Assembly: GCF_036346855.1 (NCBI RefSeq)
Contig: NZ_CP107841.1
Coordinates: 7,630,001 to 7,694,000, forward strand
DNA length: 64,000 bases
Reading direction: 5' to 3'
DNA from: Streptomyces europaeiscabiei
GTDB lineage: Bacteria; Actinomycetota; Actinomycetes; Streptomycetales; Streptomycetaceae
Within the stretch, counting starts at the first letter, position 1, and every line of letters begins with the position of its first letter. Below are positions 26,990-36,176 of this stretch, piece by piece. The notes under the pieces were generated by a model. It was not told the DNA's origin, ran no database searches, and saw only the letters and a program-made list of their open reading frames with translations. Both the position numbers and the translations under genes were made by a program.

Positions 26990-27766
26990 TCAGTGGTGCA
27001 GGATCTTCGACAGGAAGTCCTTGGCCCGGTCGCTGCGGGGGTTGCTGAAGAACTGGTCCGGCACAGCCTCTTCGACGATGCGGCCGTCCGCCATGAAGAC
27101 CACCCGATTGGCGGCCGAACGGGCGAAGCCCATCTCGTGGGTGACCACGACCATGGTCATGCCCTCCCGGGCGAGCTGCTGCATGACCTCCAGGACCTCG
27201 TTGATCATCTCGGGGTCGAGTGCCGAGGTCGGCTCGTCGAAGAGCATGACCTTGGGGTCCATGGCCAGCGCCCGCGCGATCGCGACACGCTGCTGCTGGC
27301 CGCCCGAGAGCTGCGCGGGGTACTTGTCCGCCTGGGTGCTCACACCGACCCGGTCCAGCAGGCTCCGGGCCTTCTCCTCGGCCTTCTTCCTGTCGGCCTT
27401 GCGGACCTTGAGCTGCCCCAGCATCACGTTCTCGAGCACGGTCTTGTGCGCGAAGAGATTGAACGACTGGAACACCATGCCGACGTCCGCCCGCAGTTTC
27501 GCGAGCGCCTTGCCCTCCGCGGGCAGCGGCTTGCCGTCGATCAGGATGTCGCCGGAGTCGACCGACTCCAGCCGGTTGATGGTGCGGCACAGGGTGGACT
27601 TGCCGGACCCGGAGGGTCCGATCACCACGACGACCTCGCCCCTGGTGATCGTCAGATCGATGTCCTGGAGTACGTGCAACGCGCCGAAGTGCTTGTTGAC
27701 GCTCTTCAGGACGACCAGGTCGTCGGCCGCGGGCACCGCGTCCTTGACCACCGAAACTTCGGTCAT
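26990..27766 (-). CDS. gluA: Glutamate ABC transporter ATP-binding protein GluA
   Basis: 258 aa. Walker [10 protein letters not shown] (residues 50-58), signature LSGGQQQR, Walker [13 protein letters not shown], and the H-loop [11 protein letters not shown]. First gene of the minus-strand gluABCD operon, divergent from gluR. The ATG at 27766 gives [11 protein letters not shown]; open frame further upstream is the promoter region. Confidence 0.94.
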   Translation of the reverse strand: MTEVSVVKDAVPAADDLVVLKSVNKHFGALHVLQDIDLTITRGEVVVVIGPSGSGKSTLCRTINRLESVDSGDILIDGKPLPAEGKALAKLRADVGMVFQSFNLFAHKTVLENVMLGQLKVRKADRKKAEEKARSLLDRVGVSTQADKYPAQLSGGQQQRVAIARALAMDPKVMLFDEPTSALDPEMINEVLEVMQQLAREGMTMVVVTHEMGFARSAANRVVFMADGRIVEEAVPDQFFSNPRSDRAKDFLSKILHH

Positions 27767-27827
27767 CGCTTTGGGCTCCGTCTTCCTCGGTTTCGGAGGA
27801 CAGTAGTGACCGGCGACGACCAGCGTC

Positions 27828-27855
27828 ATTACATCTGAGCGAGAATTGAGCATAA
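27828..27855 (-). promoter_or_regulatory. Candidate gluABCD promoter
   Basis: Minus strand TTATGC (27855-27850), 16-nt spacer, TGTAAT (27833-27828), a good -10. The leader would be ~55 nt. The 317-nt gluA-gluR divergent region should also hold GluR sites, but I cannot point to one by eye. Confidence 0.4.
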
Positions 27856-28083
27856 CGATCTGGTAGCCGGACGGACACGGCACGTGACGGGTCCGCGCGG
27901 GCATTCCGGCTGGGTAACGGAACCCGCTCGGAACTCGTACGGCCTTGACGGCGTCCTCACTCATCAGTGTGACTGCGAATGGGGCGATGCGCCCGTGCCC
28001 GGGATGCGGATCCGCGTAGTGTGTGCCAGCCGAGACGCACAAGTGACCGAAATAAGAGACCGACCGAGCCGGAAGGGGCCGGA

Positions 28084-28770
28084 ATGAGACTGCTCCTCGT
28101 CGAGGACGACAACCATGTCGCCGCCGCCCTGTCCGCGGTCCTGGCCCGGCACGGCTTCGACGTCACGCACGCCCGCAGTGGCGAGGAGGCCCTCCAGGCA
28201 CTCGTCCCCGAGGGCAACGGCTTCGGGGTCGTCCTGCTCGACCTCGGCCTGCCCGACCAGGACGGTTACGAGGTCTGCGGCAAGATCCGCAAGCGCACCA
28301 GCACCCCGGTGATCATGGTGACGGCCCGCGCCGACGTACGCTCCCGGATCCACGGCCTCAACCTCGGCGCCGACGACTACGTGGTCAAGCCGTACGACAC
28401 CGGCGAGCTCCTTGCCCGTATCCACGCCGTCGCCCGCCGCCGGGCCCCCGACGAGGCCGCCGCCCCCGGCGACAGCGGGCTGCGACTGGGGTCGGTACTC
28501 ATCGAGCTGCCCACCCGCCAGGTCAGCGTGGACGGCTCGGTCGTCCAGCTGACCCGCAAGGAGTTCGACCTGCTCGCGCTGCTGGCCCAGCGGCCCGGGG
28601 TGGTGTTCCGCCGGGAACAGATCATCAGTGAGGTGTGGCGGACCAGTTGGGAAGGGACCGGCCGCACCCTGGAAGTGCACGTCGCCTCCCTGCGGTCCAA
28701 GCTGCGGATGCCCGCCCTGATCGAGACGGTGCGCGGGGTCGGCTACCGGCTGGTCGCCCCGACGCCGTAG
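28084..28770 (+). CDS. gluR: OmpR-family response regulator GluR
   Basis: 228 aa. Receiver domain with acidic pair E7-D8-D9 and phosphoacceptor D53 ([13 protein letters not shown]), then an OmpR winged helix ([22 protein letters not shown]...[13 protein letters not shown]). Its position divergent from gluABCD matches GluR of S. coelicolor, reported to control glutamate uptake with GluK. ATG 28084 has an AAGGGG SD. gluK starts 9 nt later. Confidence 0.9.
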   Translation: MRLLLVEDDNHVAAALSAVLARHGFDVTHARSGEEALQALVPEGNGFGVVLLDLGLPDQDGYEVCGKIRKRTSTPVIMVTARADVRSRIHGLNLGADDYVVKPYDTGELLARIHAVARRRAPDEAAAPGDSGLRLGSVLIELPTRQVSVDGSVVQLTRKEFDLLALLAQRPGVVFRREQIISEVWRTSWEGTGRTLEVHVASLRSKLRMPALIETVRGVGYRLVAPTP

Positions 28771-28779
28771 CGTGCCCGC

Positions 28780-30192
28780 GTGCGCACTCGTCTTCTTCCG
28801 CTGCTCATCATCCTGATGGCCGCCGTGCTGCTGGCCCTCGGCGTTCCGCTGGCGGTGAGCCTCGCGGCGGCGCGGCAACAGGAGGTCGTCGTCGACCGCA
28901 TCGACGACACGGCGCGCTTCGCCTCCCTCGCCCAGTTCGTCACCGAACGCCCGAGCGGCTCCCGCGTGGACACCACCGACGGCCGCGGCGAGACCCTGCA
29001 ACGGGAGCTGGAGCAGTACTACAAGGTGTACGGCATCAAGGCCGGCGTCTTCTACCGGGAGCTGAACCAGCTGCCCATGGCCAACGCCCCCCGCGAGTGG
29101 GGCAGGCCCACCGAGGGCGAGGGGCTCGCCGCGCTCAAGGAGGCTCTGCTGGGGCGCCGTCCGCACAGCCCGAAACAGGTGTGGCCCTGGCAGGAGGGCC
29201 GGCTTGTCGTCGCGTCCCCGGTCATCCATGACGGTGACGTCGTCGCCGCCGTCGTCACCGACTCGCCCACCGATCAGATGCGCTCGAAGATCCTGCGAGG
29301 CTGGCTGATCATCGGCGCGGGCGAGATCGCCGCGATGCTCCTCGCCGTCGGTGCCGCGCTGCGTCTGACGGGCTGGGTCCTCAAGCCCGTACGTGTCCTC
29401 GACTTCACCACCCACGCCATCGCCTCCGGACGCATCAAGTCCAGGGTGGCGGTGGCCGGCGGCCCGCCCGAACTCCGTCGCCTGGCACGGTCGTTCAACG
29501 AGATGGCCGACAACGTCGAGGACGTCCTGGAACAGCAGCGCGCCTTCGTCGCCGACGCCTCGCACCAACTGCGCAACCCGCTGGCCGCGTTGCTGCTCCG
29601 CATCGACCTGCTCGCGCTCGAACTGCCCGAGGGCAACGAGGAGATCGCCTCCGTCCGCACCGAGGGCAAGCGCCTCGGCTCGGTCCTCGACGACCTGCTC
29701 GACCTGGCGCTCGCCGAGCACGCGGAGTCCGATCTGGGGCTCATAGATGTGGGCGAGCTGACCGCCGAGCGCATCGCGTCCTGGTCGCCGCTGGCCGACG
29801 ACAAGGGCGTGACGCTGGTCGGCACCTGCCCGGCCACCACGGCCTGGGCCGACCCCATCGCCCTGTCCAGCGCCTTGGACGCGGTGATCGACAACGCCCT
29901 GAAGTTCACGCCCGCCGGGGAGGCCGTCGAGGTGCGGGTCACCTCGAACGGTGAATCATCCACGGTCGTCGTCACCGACGGCGGGCCAGGCCTCAGCGAC
30001 GAGGAACTGGAACGGGTCGGCGACCGCTTCTGGCGCAGCACCGCGCACCAGAACATCAAGGGATCGGGCCTGGGGCTCTCCATCTCCCGGGCGCTGATCG
30101 CGGCGGGTGGCGGTTCCATCTCGTACGCCCACCACAAGCCGCACGGGCTGCGGGTGACGGTGACGGTGCCCAGAGCGCGTCCGCACGTCTGA
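28780..30192 (+). CDS. gluK: Sensor histidine kinase GluK
   Basis: 470 aa. TM1 (LLPLLIILMAAVLLALGVPLAV), a ~135-residue extracellular sensor region, TM2 (GWLIIGAGEIAAMLLAVGAAL), HAMP, HisKA with phosphoacceptor H262 (ADASHQLRNPLAALLLR), and HATPase_c (DNALKF N-box, DGGPGLSD, GSGLGLSIS). GTG start 28780, 9 nt after gluR. Glutamate sensing is inferred from the S. coelicolor system and gene position. Confidence 0.9.
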   Translation: MRTRLLPLLIILMAAVLLALGVPLAVSLAAARQQEVVVDRIDDTARFASLAQFVTERPSGSRVDTTDGRGETLQRELEQYYKVYGIKAGVFYRELNQLPMANAPREWGRPTEGEGLAALKEALLGRRPHSPKQVWPWQEGRLVVASPVIHDGDVVAAVVTDSPTDQMRSKILRGWLIIGAGEIAAMLLAVGAALRLTGWVLKPVRVLDFTTHAIASGRIKSRVAVAGGPPELRRLARSFNEMADNVEDVLEQQRAFVADASHQLRNPLAALLLRIDLLALELPEGNEEIASVRTEGKRLGSVLDDLLDLALAEHAESDLGLIDVGELTAERIASWSPLADDKGVTLVGTCPATTAWADPIALSSALDAVIDNALKFTPAGEAVEVRVTSNGESSTVVVTDGGPGLSDEELERVGDRFWRSTAHQNIKGSGLGLSISRALIAAGGGSISYAHHKPHGLRVTVTVPRARPHV

Positions 30193-30245
30193 GGGAGGTC
30201 TTCCAGGGGCTTACGGGCTCAGGGGTGGCCTCCCGAACCGACGTG

Positions 30246-31244
30246 CTACGGCTTCACCGACAGGTAGTACGCCTTGGCGCCCTTGTGCAGGGGCAGCGGG
30301 TCCGTGTAGATGGCGGTGCGCAGGTCCACCACCTGGGCCGCGTGGACGTCCTTGCCGATCTTGTCCCGGCTCTTCAGGACCACGCGGGTCAGCCACTCGG
30401 TGAGCCTGGGGTCCAGGTCCTTGCGGGTGATGAGCAGGTTCGCCACGGTGAGGGTGGGCACGGAGTCCTTGAGAATGGTCGGGTACGCGTCGGCGGGCAT
30501 CACGGACGTCCGGTAGTGACTGAAGACGAGGCCCTGGTTGTGCAGAGCCGTCACCAGGTCGCCGCGGATCGGGACGAACCGGAAGCCGTACTTCTGCTCC
30601 GTCGCGAGGTTGGTCAGACCCCTTGTGGGCAGTCCGCCCGACCAGAAGAAGGCGTCGATCTTGCCGGTACGGAGGGCGTCAGGACTCGTCGCGATGGTGT
30701 CCGGCCGCGCGTCGATGTCCTTGTCGATGTCCAGCCCGTCCGCCTCCAGCAGACGTTCGGCTATCAGCCGTACACCGGACCCCTCGGGCCCGACGGCGAC
30801 CCGCTTGCCCTCCAGCTCCGAGATGTTCTGGATGGTCGAGTCGGCGGGGACGACCAGTTGCACGTAGTCGTCGTACAGTCGCGCCACGCCCCGCAGCTTT
30901 TCGGCGCCGGGCCGGCCCTCCTCGATGTACGTCTGCACGGCGTCGGCCGCGGCGATGGCGAAGTCGGCCTTCCCGGTGGCCACTTTGCGGACATTGTCCT
31001 GGGAGCCCTCGCTGCCTACCAGATCGACCTGCAGGCCTGGCATGTCCCCGGCAAGGGCGTCCCGCAGCTGCTTGCCGTACTGCTGGTAGACGCCCCGGTC
31101 GGCTCCGGTATTGAACGTGATCGTCCCGCTCGGCGGCTCCTCGCGCGGCCACAGCCACCACGCGAGCAGCCCGAGGACCACCAGCGAAGCCACCGAGCCC
31201 AGCAGCGCCTGCCGCGTGCCGATGCGTGGGAGTACCTGGACCAT
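30246..31244 (-). CDS. TAXI-family solute-binding protein, membrane-anchored
   Basis: 332 aa. N-terminal transmembrane anchor (LLGSVASLVVLGLLAWWLWP) without lipobox, then a TAXI TRAP-type binding domain (TITFNTGADRGVYQQYGKQL; KADFAIAAADAVQTYI; FFWSGGLPTRGL). No TRAP permease gene lies nearby. It converges on gluK with 53 nt between stops. It might serve as an extracellular sensor partner for GluK rather than a transporter part; that is inference from position. Confidence 0.8.
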   Translation of the reverse strand: MVQVLPRIGTRQALLGSVASLVVLGLLAWWLWPREEPPSGTITFNTGADRGVYQQYGKQLRDALAGDMPGLQVDLVGSEGSQDNVRKVATGKADFAIAAADAVQTYIEEGRPGAEKLRGVARLYDDYVQLVVPADSTIQNISELEGKRVAVGPEGSGVRLIAERLLEADGLDIDKDIDARPDTIATSPDALRTGKIDAFFWSGGLPTRGLTNLATEQKYGFRFVPIRGDLVTALHNQGLVFSHYRTSVMPADAYPTILKDSVPTLTVANLLITRKDLDPRLTEWLTRVVLKSRDKIGKDVHAAQVVDLRTAIYTDPLPLHKGAKAYYLSVKP

Positions 31245-31329
31245 GCGCGAAATCCTGCCAGGTCACCGGACGGGCGGCCAGGACCGGACCCATCCGGTGC
31301 GAGGCTGTGACCTCAAGGGGCGGGGAACC

Positions 31330-31850
<521 letters not shown>

Positions 31851-32072
31851 ATGGGCGGGGGAGGTGAGGGGAACGCCCACGACGGTCCTCGAGCGCTTGG
31901 GGTGGTACATGAAGACACAACGGAGAGCGCGGAGCGGAGTCACCGCTTCCGCCCGTGCCCCCCACTCTGACCCAATGTCAAAGATCCGCTGCACAAAGGG
32001 ACTTGAGGTGCCAGGATCGTGTGGGACGGACAGAACTGTCGGCGTGGGGCGACCGGTCGGTAGGGTCGCCGG

Positions 32073-32468
32073 ATGAGTTCCTCTCCCGCTCGCCTGGTCC
32101 GCGAGTTCCACCGGGCCTTCGGCCTCGACGCCCGTACCGCGCCCACCGAGGTCTCGCCCGAGCTGGCCGCCCACCGCGGCGAACTGCTGGCGGAGGAGGC
32201 CGCGGAGGTCGCCGAGGTGGCCGTCGACGGCCCGCTCGACCGGCTGGCCCACGAGCTGGCCGACGTCGTGTACGTGGCGTACGGCACCGCCCTCGTCCAC
32301 GGCATCGACCTCGACTCGGTGATCGCCGAGATCCACCGCGCCAACATGACCAAGCTGGGTCCCGACGGGCGGGTGTCCCGCCGGGACGACGGCAAGGTGC
32401 TCAAGGGGGACCACTACCGGGCGCCGGACGTGTCGGCGGTACTGCGGAAGCAGGGCTGGACCGGCTGA
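32073..32468 (+). CDS. MazG-like nucleotide pyrophosphohydrolase-fold protein
   Basis: 131 aa all-alpha NTP-PPase fold: EEAAEVAEVAVDG...LAHELADVVYVAYGTALVHGIDL carries the ExxE and ExxD acidic motifs, and GRVSRRDDGKVLKGDHYRAPD is the typical C-terminal segment of this subgroup. Likely house-cleaning of a nucleotide; substrate unknown. TAGGGT ends 6 nt before the ATG and there is no SD, so probably leaderless. Last core gene before the T7SS-like island. Confidence 0.8.
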   Translation: MSSSPARLVREFHRAFGLDARTAPTEVSPELAAHRGELLAEEAAEVAEVAVDGPLDRLAHELADVVYVAYGTALVHGIDLDSVIAEIHRANMTKLGPDGRVSRRDDGKVLKGDHYRAPDVSAVLRKQGWTG

Positions 32469-32491
32469 GCACCCCGGGACCGGACGGGTGG

Positions 32492-33385
32492 TCAGAAGCG
32501 GCCGGAGAGGAACTCGTCGTCCGAGTCGGCCGTGACGGCGGTGACGGTGTAGAGATCGCGGCCCGCGTCCCGCTTGCCCTGGGCGTGGTTGTACTGGACC
32601 TTGAAGACATAGGTGCCGGGGGCGAGCGTGATCCCCGACTTCAGCGTGATGACGTACCCCAGCTGGTCGCTGGTGGAGTTCTGGCCCACGGCCACCTTGT
32701 CGCCCAGGGAGGTCCAGGCGCCGGTGCTCGACACACCGCCGGTCTGGATGACGCGGACGACGACCTTGAGCGAGGTCAGCGGCTCGGTGGACTTGACGGT
32801 GATGGTGCTCTGGTCCCAGAAGTCGTTGGAGTCGGCCTCCACGCTTCCGTCGGCCCACAGGGGGGCGGCCGTCGCCTGCGACTCGGGGTTCTTGGTGGTC
32901 GTGCTCTTCTCTCCGGTGCCGGTCGAGCCGGTCGAGCCCGAGGTGGCGCCCGTCGTGCCGCCCGTGCCGGACTTCGTGTCGGCGTCCGGCGCCGAGTCCG
33001 CCGCGCCGCCCGCCGCCGTCCCGGCGCCCGCTCCACCGGAGACGGGGACGTAGACGACATCGGGGCCGTCCTCGCCCTTGCCCTTGTCCCGCTCCTGCGG
33101 CGACGGGACGGCGGCCGCCTTCCTGGTTCCGCCCGAGGAGGATTTTTCCTCGGCGGGCCCCTCGGCCGCCGTGGTCACCTTCTCGGCGGAGCCGCTGTCC
33201 CAGTCGATGGCGGCCACGGCCATGGCGGAGCCGGCGATCACCAGGACCGCGGCGGCCGAGCCTCCGACCGCGTTCCACACCCGGCGGCCGGGCAGGAAGC
33301 CGCGGAGCGGGGTGCGGGTCTTGCGGGCGAAGAGGTCGGCGAACTCGCCGTCCCTGTCGTCGCTGTGGGTGGGCGTGTGCGGCAT
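32492..33385 (-). CDS. Membrane-anchored extracellular protein, unknown
   Basis: 297 aa. A cytoplasmic basic N-terminus (~35 residues), one TM helix (GGSAAAVLVIAGSAMAVAAI), a ~110-residue Gly/Ser/Thr-rich disordered linker, and a C-terminal beta-rich domain of ~115 residues (STITVKSTEPLTSLKVVVRV...LAPGTYVFKVQYNH). I do not recognise the domain. AAGGA lies 8 nt before the ATG. It follows the beta-helix/AAA gene by 79 nt on the same strand and is probably the last gene of that operon, which would place it at the cell surface with the secretion system. Convergent with the MazG-like gene. Confidence 0.75.
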   Translation of the reverse strand: MPHTPTHSDDRDGEFADLFARKTRTPLRGFLPGRRVWNAVGGSAAAVLVIAGSAMAVAAIDWDSGSAEKVTTAAEGPAEEKSSSGGTRKAAAVPSPQERDKGKGEDGPDVVYVPVSGGAGAGTAAGGAADSAPDADTKSGTGGTTGATSGSTGSTGTGEKSTTTKNPESQATAAPLWADGSVEADSNDFWDQSTITVKSTEPLTSLKVVVRVIQTGGVSSTGAWTSLGDKVAVGQNSTSDQLGYVITLKSGITLAPGTYVFKVQYNHAQGKRDAGRDLYTVTAVTADSDDEFLSGRF

Positions 33386-33464
33386 GGGAGCGGTCCTTAG
33401 AAGGTTGTCCGTGGGTTGGGGCGGGGGCGGGGGCAGGGCGCGGGTACAGCGGGCGAGGGGAAGC

Positions 33465-36176
33465 TCAGGGGCTCTGCGGGATGTCCTCGGGCCTGAGCGT
33501 CATCACGTCGGACTCCGTGGCGTCCGGCAGTTCGGCGATGCGGTACGCCTGGCGTTCCGTCATGGCCTGGAACAGCTGGCGTGCCGTACGGCCGTTGCCG
33601 AAGCCCCGGTCCCGGGGCATCGCGTCGAAGCGCGAGATCAGCGACTCGCGGGCGTCCGGGGTGAGTTCGTACTGGTGCTGGGCGGCCTGGTGCTCGACGA
33701 TGCTGACCAGTTCGGCGCTGCCGTAGTCCTCGAAGAGGAGGGTGCGGTTGAAGCGGGAGGCGAGGCCGGGATTGGAGCGGACGAAGACCTCCATCTCCTT
33801 GAGGTATCCGGCGACGATCACCACCACGTCGTCGCGGTGGTCCTCCATCAGCTTCAGCAGGGTGGCGATCGCCTCCTGGCCGAAGTCGTTCGAACCGGCG
33901 TACTGGGTGAGGGAGTACGCCTCGTCGATGAACAGCACGCCGCCCCGGGCCTGCTGGAAGACGCGGGAGGTCTTCGGGCCGGTGTGGCCGACGTACTCGC
34001 CGACCAGGGCCGATCGGTCGGCCTCGACCAGATGCCCGCGCTCCAGCAGCCCGACGGCGGCCAGGATGCGGCCGTAGAGCCGGGCGACGGTCGTCTTTCC
34101 GGTGCCCGGGTTGCCGGTGAAGACGAGGTGGCGGCTGAGCGGGGGCGGGGCGAGACCCATCTCCTCGCGGCGCCGGACCATCCGCATCAGCTTCACCAGG
34201 GACGAGACGTCCTGCTTGACGCGGTCCAGGCCGGCGAGGCCGTCGAGTTCGGCGAGCAGGTCCTCGATGGTGTCCTCGGGAGGTGCCTCGGTCTCCCGCG
34301 CGGTCGACCGCGGGTCCCCGCCCGGGCTTCCGGTGGTCGCCAGGGACTGGTCCACGCCGGTCGGCAGGGACGGGTTCTTCACGTCCCGGGAGAGGCACTC
34401 GTCGAACACGGGCCGGGCGCCCTTCTCCAGCGCCACGTCCTCCTCGGTGTCCCGGACCAGACAGCCGCGCAGGACGGGGGCGCCGCCGGCCGACACATGC
34501 AGCGCCGGGAAGGCCGTGCCGTCGCCGCCGGCCCCGGCGAAGACGCAGTCCTCGAACGTGCCGCGCGCCTTCTCACCGACGAACAGGCTGTTCTTGCCGG
34601 TCCGGGCCACCGTGACGGACCTGACCCGGGGCTCGGCACCCGGGCCCACCACCAGACCGGAGCCCGCTGCGTCCCGGACCGTGCAGCCCTCGACGCCGGG
34701 CGTGGCGCGTTCGCCGATCACCAGGCCCGCTGTCCCGGTTCCGCTGATCCGGCAGTCCCGCAGCACCGGGGCCGTGCCCGTTCCGCAGGAGATCCCGGCC
34801 CGCTCGGCGTCCGTGACGTCGCACTCCTCCAGGACCACCGTCCCGGTCGACTCGGTGGTGATCCCGGCCCGGCCGCGCACCACGGAGAGGCCACGCATCC
34901 GGGCGTCGGCAGCGCTGTCGATCCGCACCCCGGACAGTCCGCAGTCCGTGATGCGGCCGCCCTCGACGGTGAGTCCGGCCCGGTCGGTGGCCCGGATCCC
35001 GTGCTCCGGCGTCGAGGCGATACGGCACGACGTGAGCGTCACCCGGGAGTCGTCGCAGGCGTGCACCGCGCTGAACGACGACTTCGTCATGTCGCCGGTG
35101 GCCATCCTGACCTCGGAACGGTCGCCCGCCAGCAGGGCGTTGGCCCGGCTGCCGGTCACCGACGTGCCCTCTGCGGTCAGCCGCGCGGAGCCCCGGGCCA
35201 CCAGACCCGAGCCGTGCGCCCGGTCGACCTGGCAGTCCACCAGCTCCGCGCGGCTCTCGCCGTCCGCGCTCACCCCCGGCCCCGAGCCGTCCCGCACACG
35301 GCAGTCGAGCAGCAGGACGTCCCCGGTGCCGGAGACGGCGACCCCGTCCGTGCCGGTGCGCAGGATCTCGCAGCGGGCGAGCAGGACGCCGCCGTCCTTG
35401 CCGTCCGGACCCTCCCGGCCGTCCCGGTTCGCGACGCCTTCCCGGCCCTCGGGGCGTGCCGAACTGCCCAGCACCCGCACGCCTTCGGCGGCCGTCTCCG
35501 CCACCCGGCAGTCCAGTGCGGCGACGGTCGCCCCGTCCTCCACCAACAGGCCGCTGCGGCCCGGCCCGGAGATCCGGCACTCACGCAGCACCGCCCGGGC
35601 GGCGCCCCGTACGCGGACGCCGGACCCGGTGACCCGCCGTACGGTCAGTTCGGTGGCCTCGGCGACGGCCCGGGCGCCGATGACCACTCCGGTGCCCTCG
35701 ATGTCCTCGATCACGACCCGGGTCAGCCGGGCCGGGCCGGTGGTGTTGAGGTGCACGGCGGCCAGCTCGGCCCCCGCCACCCGGCAGTCCGTCAGCGTGA
35801 GCGACGCGTTGCCGCCCGCCTCGATCCGGCCGCCGGAGACCTCGCAGCGCTCCAGCTCCAGATCGCCGGCGTTGGCCAGCACCGCGGGCAGCGCCGGGTC
35901 CTGGCCGGTCAGGGCGAGGCCCTCGACCCGTACGCCCGGGGCGGTGACCTCCAGCACGGGCCGGCCCGGGGAGGCGGCCAGCAGCCGTACGGCGTACTCC
36001 GGGCCGTCCTCGGGCAGCAGCCGCACCGCGCGGTCGAGGACCAGGTGCTCGACGTACTCGCCGGGGGCGACACGGATCTCGTCGCCGTCGTGGGCGGCGC
36101 GTACGGCGGAGGTGATGCTGCGGTGTGTGCCGCGGCCCTTGGGAGCGACCCGGTGCACGGTGGAGGTGGGGGTCAC
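33465..36176 (-). CDS. Beta-helix/AAA+ ATPase fusion, EccA (CbxX/CfqX)-like
   Basis: 903 aa. Residues ~1-570 are right-handed parallel beta-helix repeats (many ~23-residue units such as GTGVVIGARAVAEATEL and SGLLVEDGATVAALDCR). A ~50-residue acidic/Thr linker follows, then a CbxX/CfqX AAA+ module from ~residue 630: Walker A GNPGTGKTT (~687), Walker B GGVLFIDEAYSL (~742), arginine finger SRFNRT. The same AAA type is EccA of ESX systems, where a TPR domain replaces the beta-helix. GTG 36176 overlaps the TGA of the giant gene (GTGA), so the two proteins are translated together. Related beta-helix/SpoVK-type proteins occur near other Streptomyces T7SS loci. Confidence 0.85.
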   Translation of the reverse strand: MTPTSTVHRVAPKGRGTHRSITSAVRAAHDGDEIRVAPGEYVEHLVLDRAVRLLPEDGPEYAVRLLAASPGRPVLEVTAPGVRVEGLALTGQDPALPAVLANAGDLELERCEVSGGRIEAGGNASLTLTDCRVAGAELAAVHLNTTGPARLTRVVIEDIEGTGVVIGARAVAEATELTVRRVTGSGVRVRGAARAVLRECRISGPGRSGLLVEDGATVAALDCRVAETAAEGVRVLGSSARPEGREGVANRDGREGPDGKDGGVLLARCEILRTGTDGVAVSGTGDVLLLDCRVRDGSGPGVSADGESRAELVDCQVDRAHGSGLVARGSARLTAEGTSVTGSRANALLAGDRSEVRMATGDMTKSSFSAVHACDDSRVTLTSCRIASTPEHGIRATDRAGLTVEGGRITDCGLSGVRIDSAADARMRGLSVVRGRAGITTESTGTVVLEECDVTDAERAGISCGTGTAPVLRDCRISGTGTAGLVIGERATPGVEGCTVRDAAGSGLVVGPGAEPRVRSVTVARTGKNSLFVGEKARGTFEDCVFAGAGGDGTAFPALHVSAGGAPVLRGCLVRDTEEDVALEKGARPVFDECLSRDVKNPSLPTGVDQSLATTGSPGGDPRSTARETEAPPEDTIEDLLAELDGLAGLDRVKQDVSSLVKLMRMVRRREEMGLAPPPLSRHLVFTGNPGTGKTTVARLYGRILAAVGLLERGHLVEADRSALVGEYVGHTGPKTSRVFQQARGGVLFIDEAYSLTQYAGSNDFGQEAIATLLKLMEDHRDDVVVIVAGYLKEMEVFVRSNPGLASRFNRTLLFEDYGSAELVSIVEHQAAQHQYELTPDARESLISRFDAMPRDRGFGNGRTARQLFQAMTERQAYRIAELPDATESDVMTLRPEDIPQSP

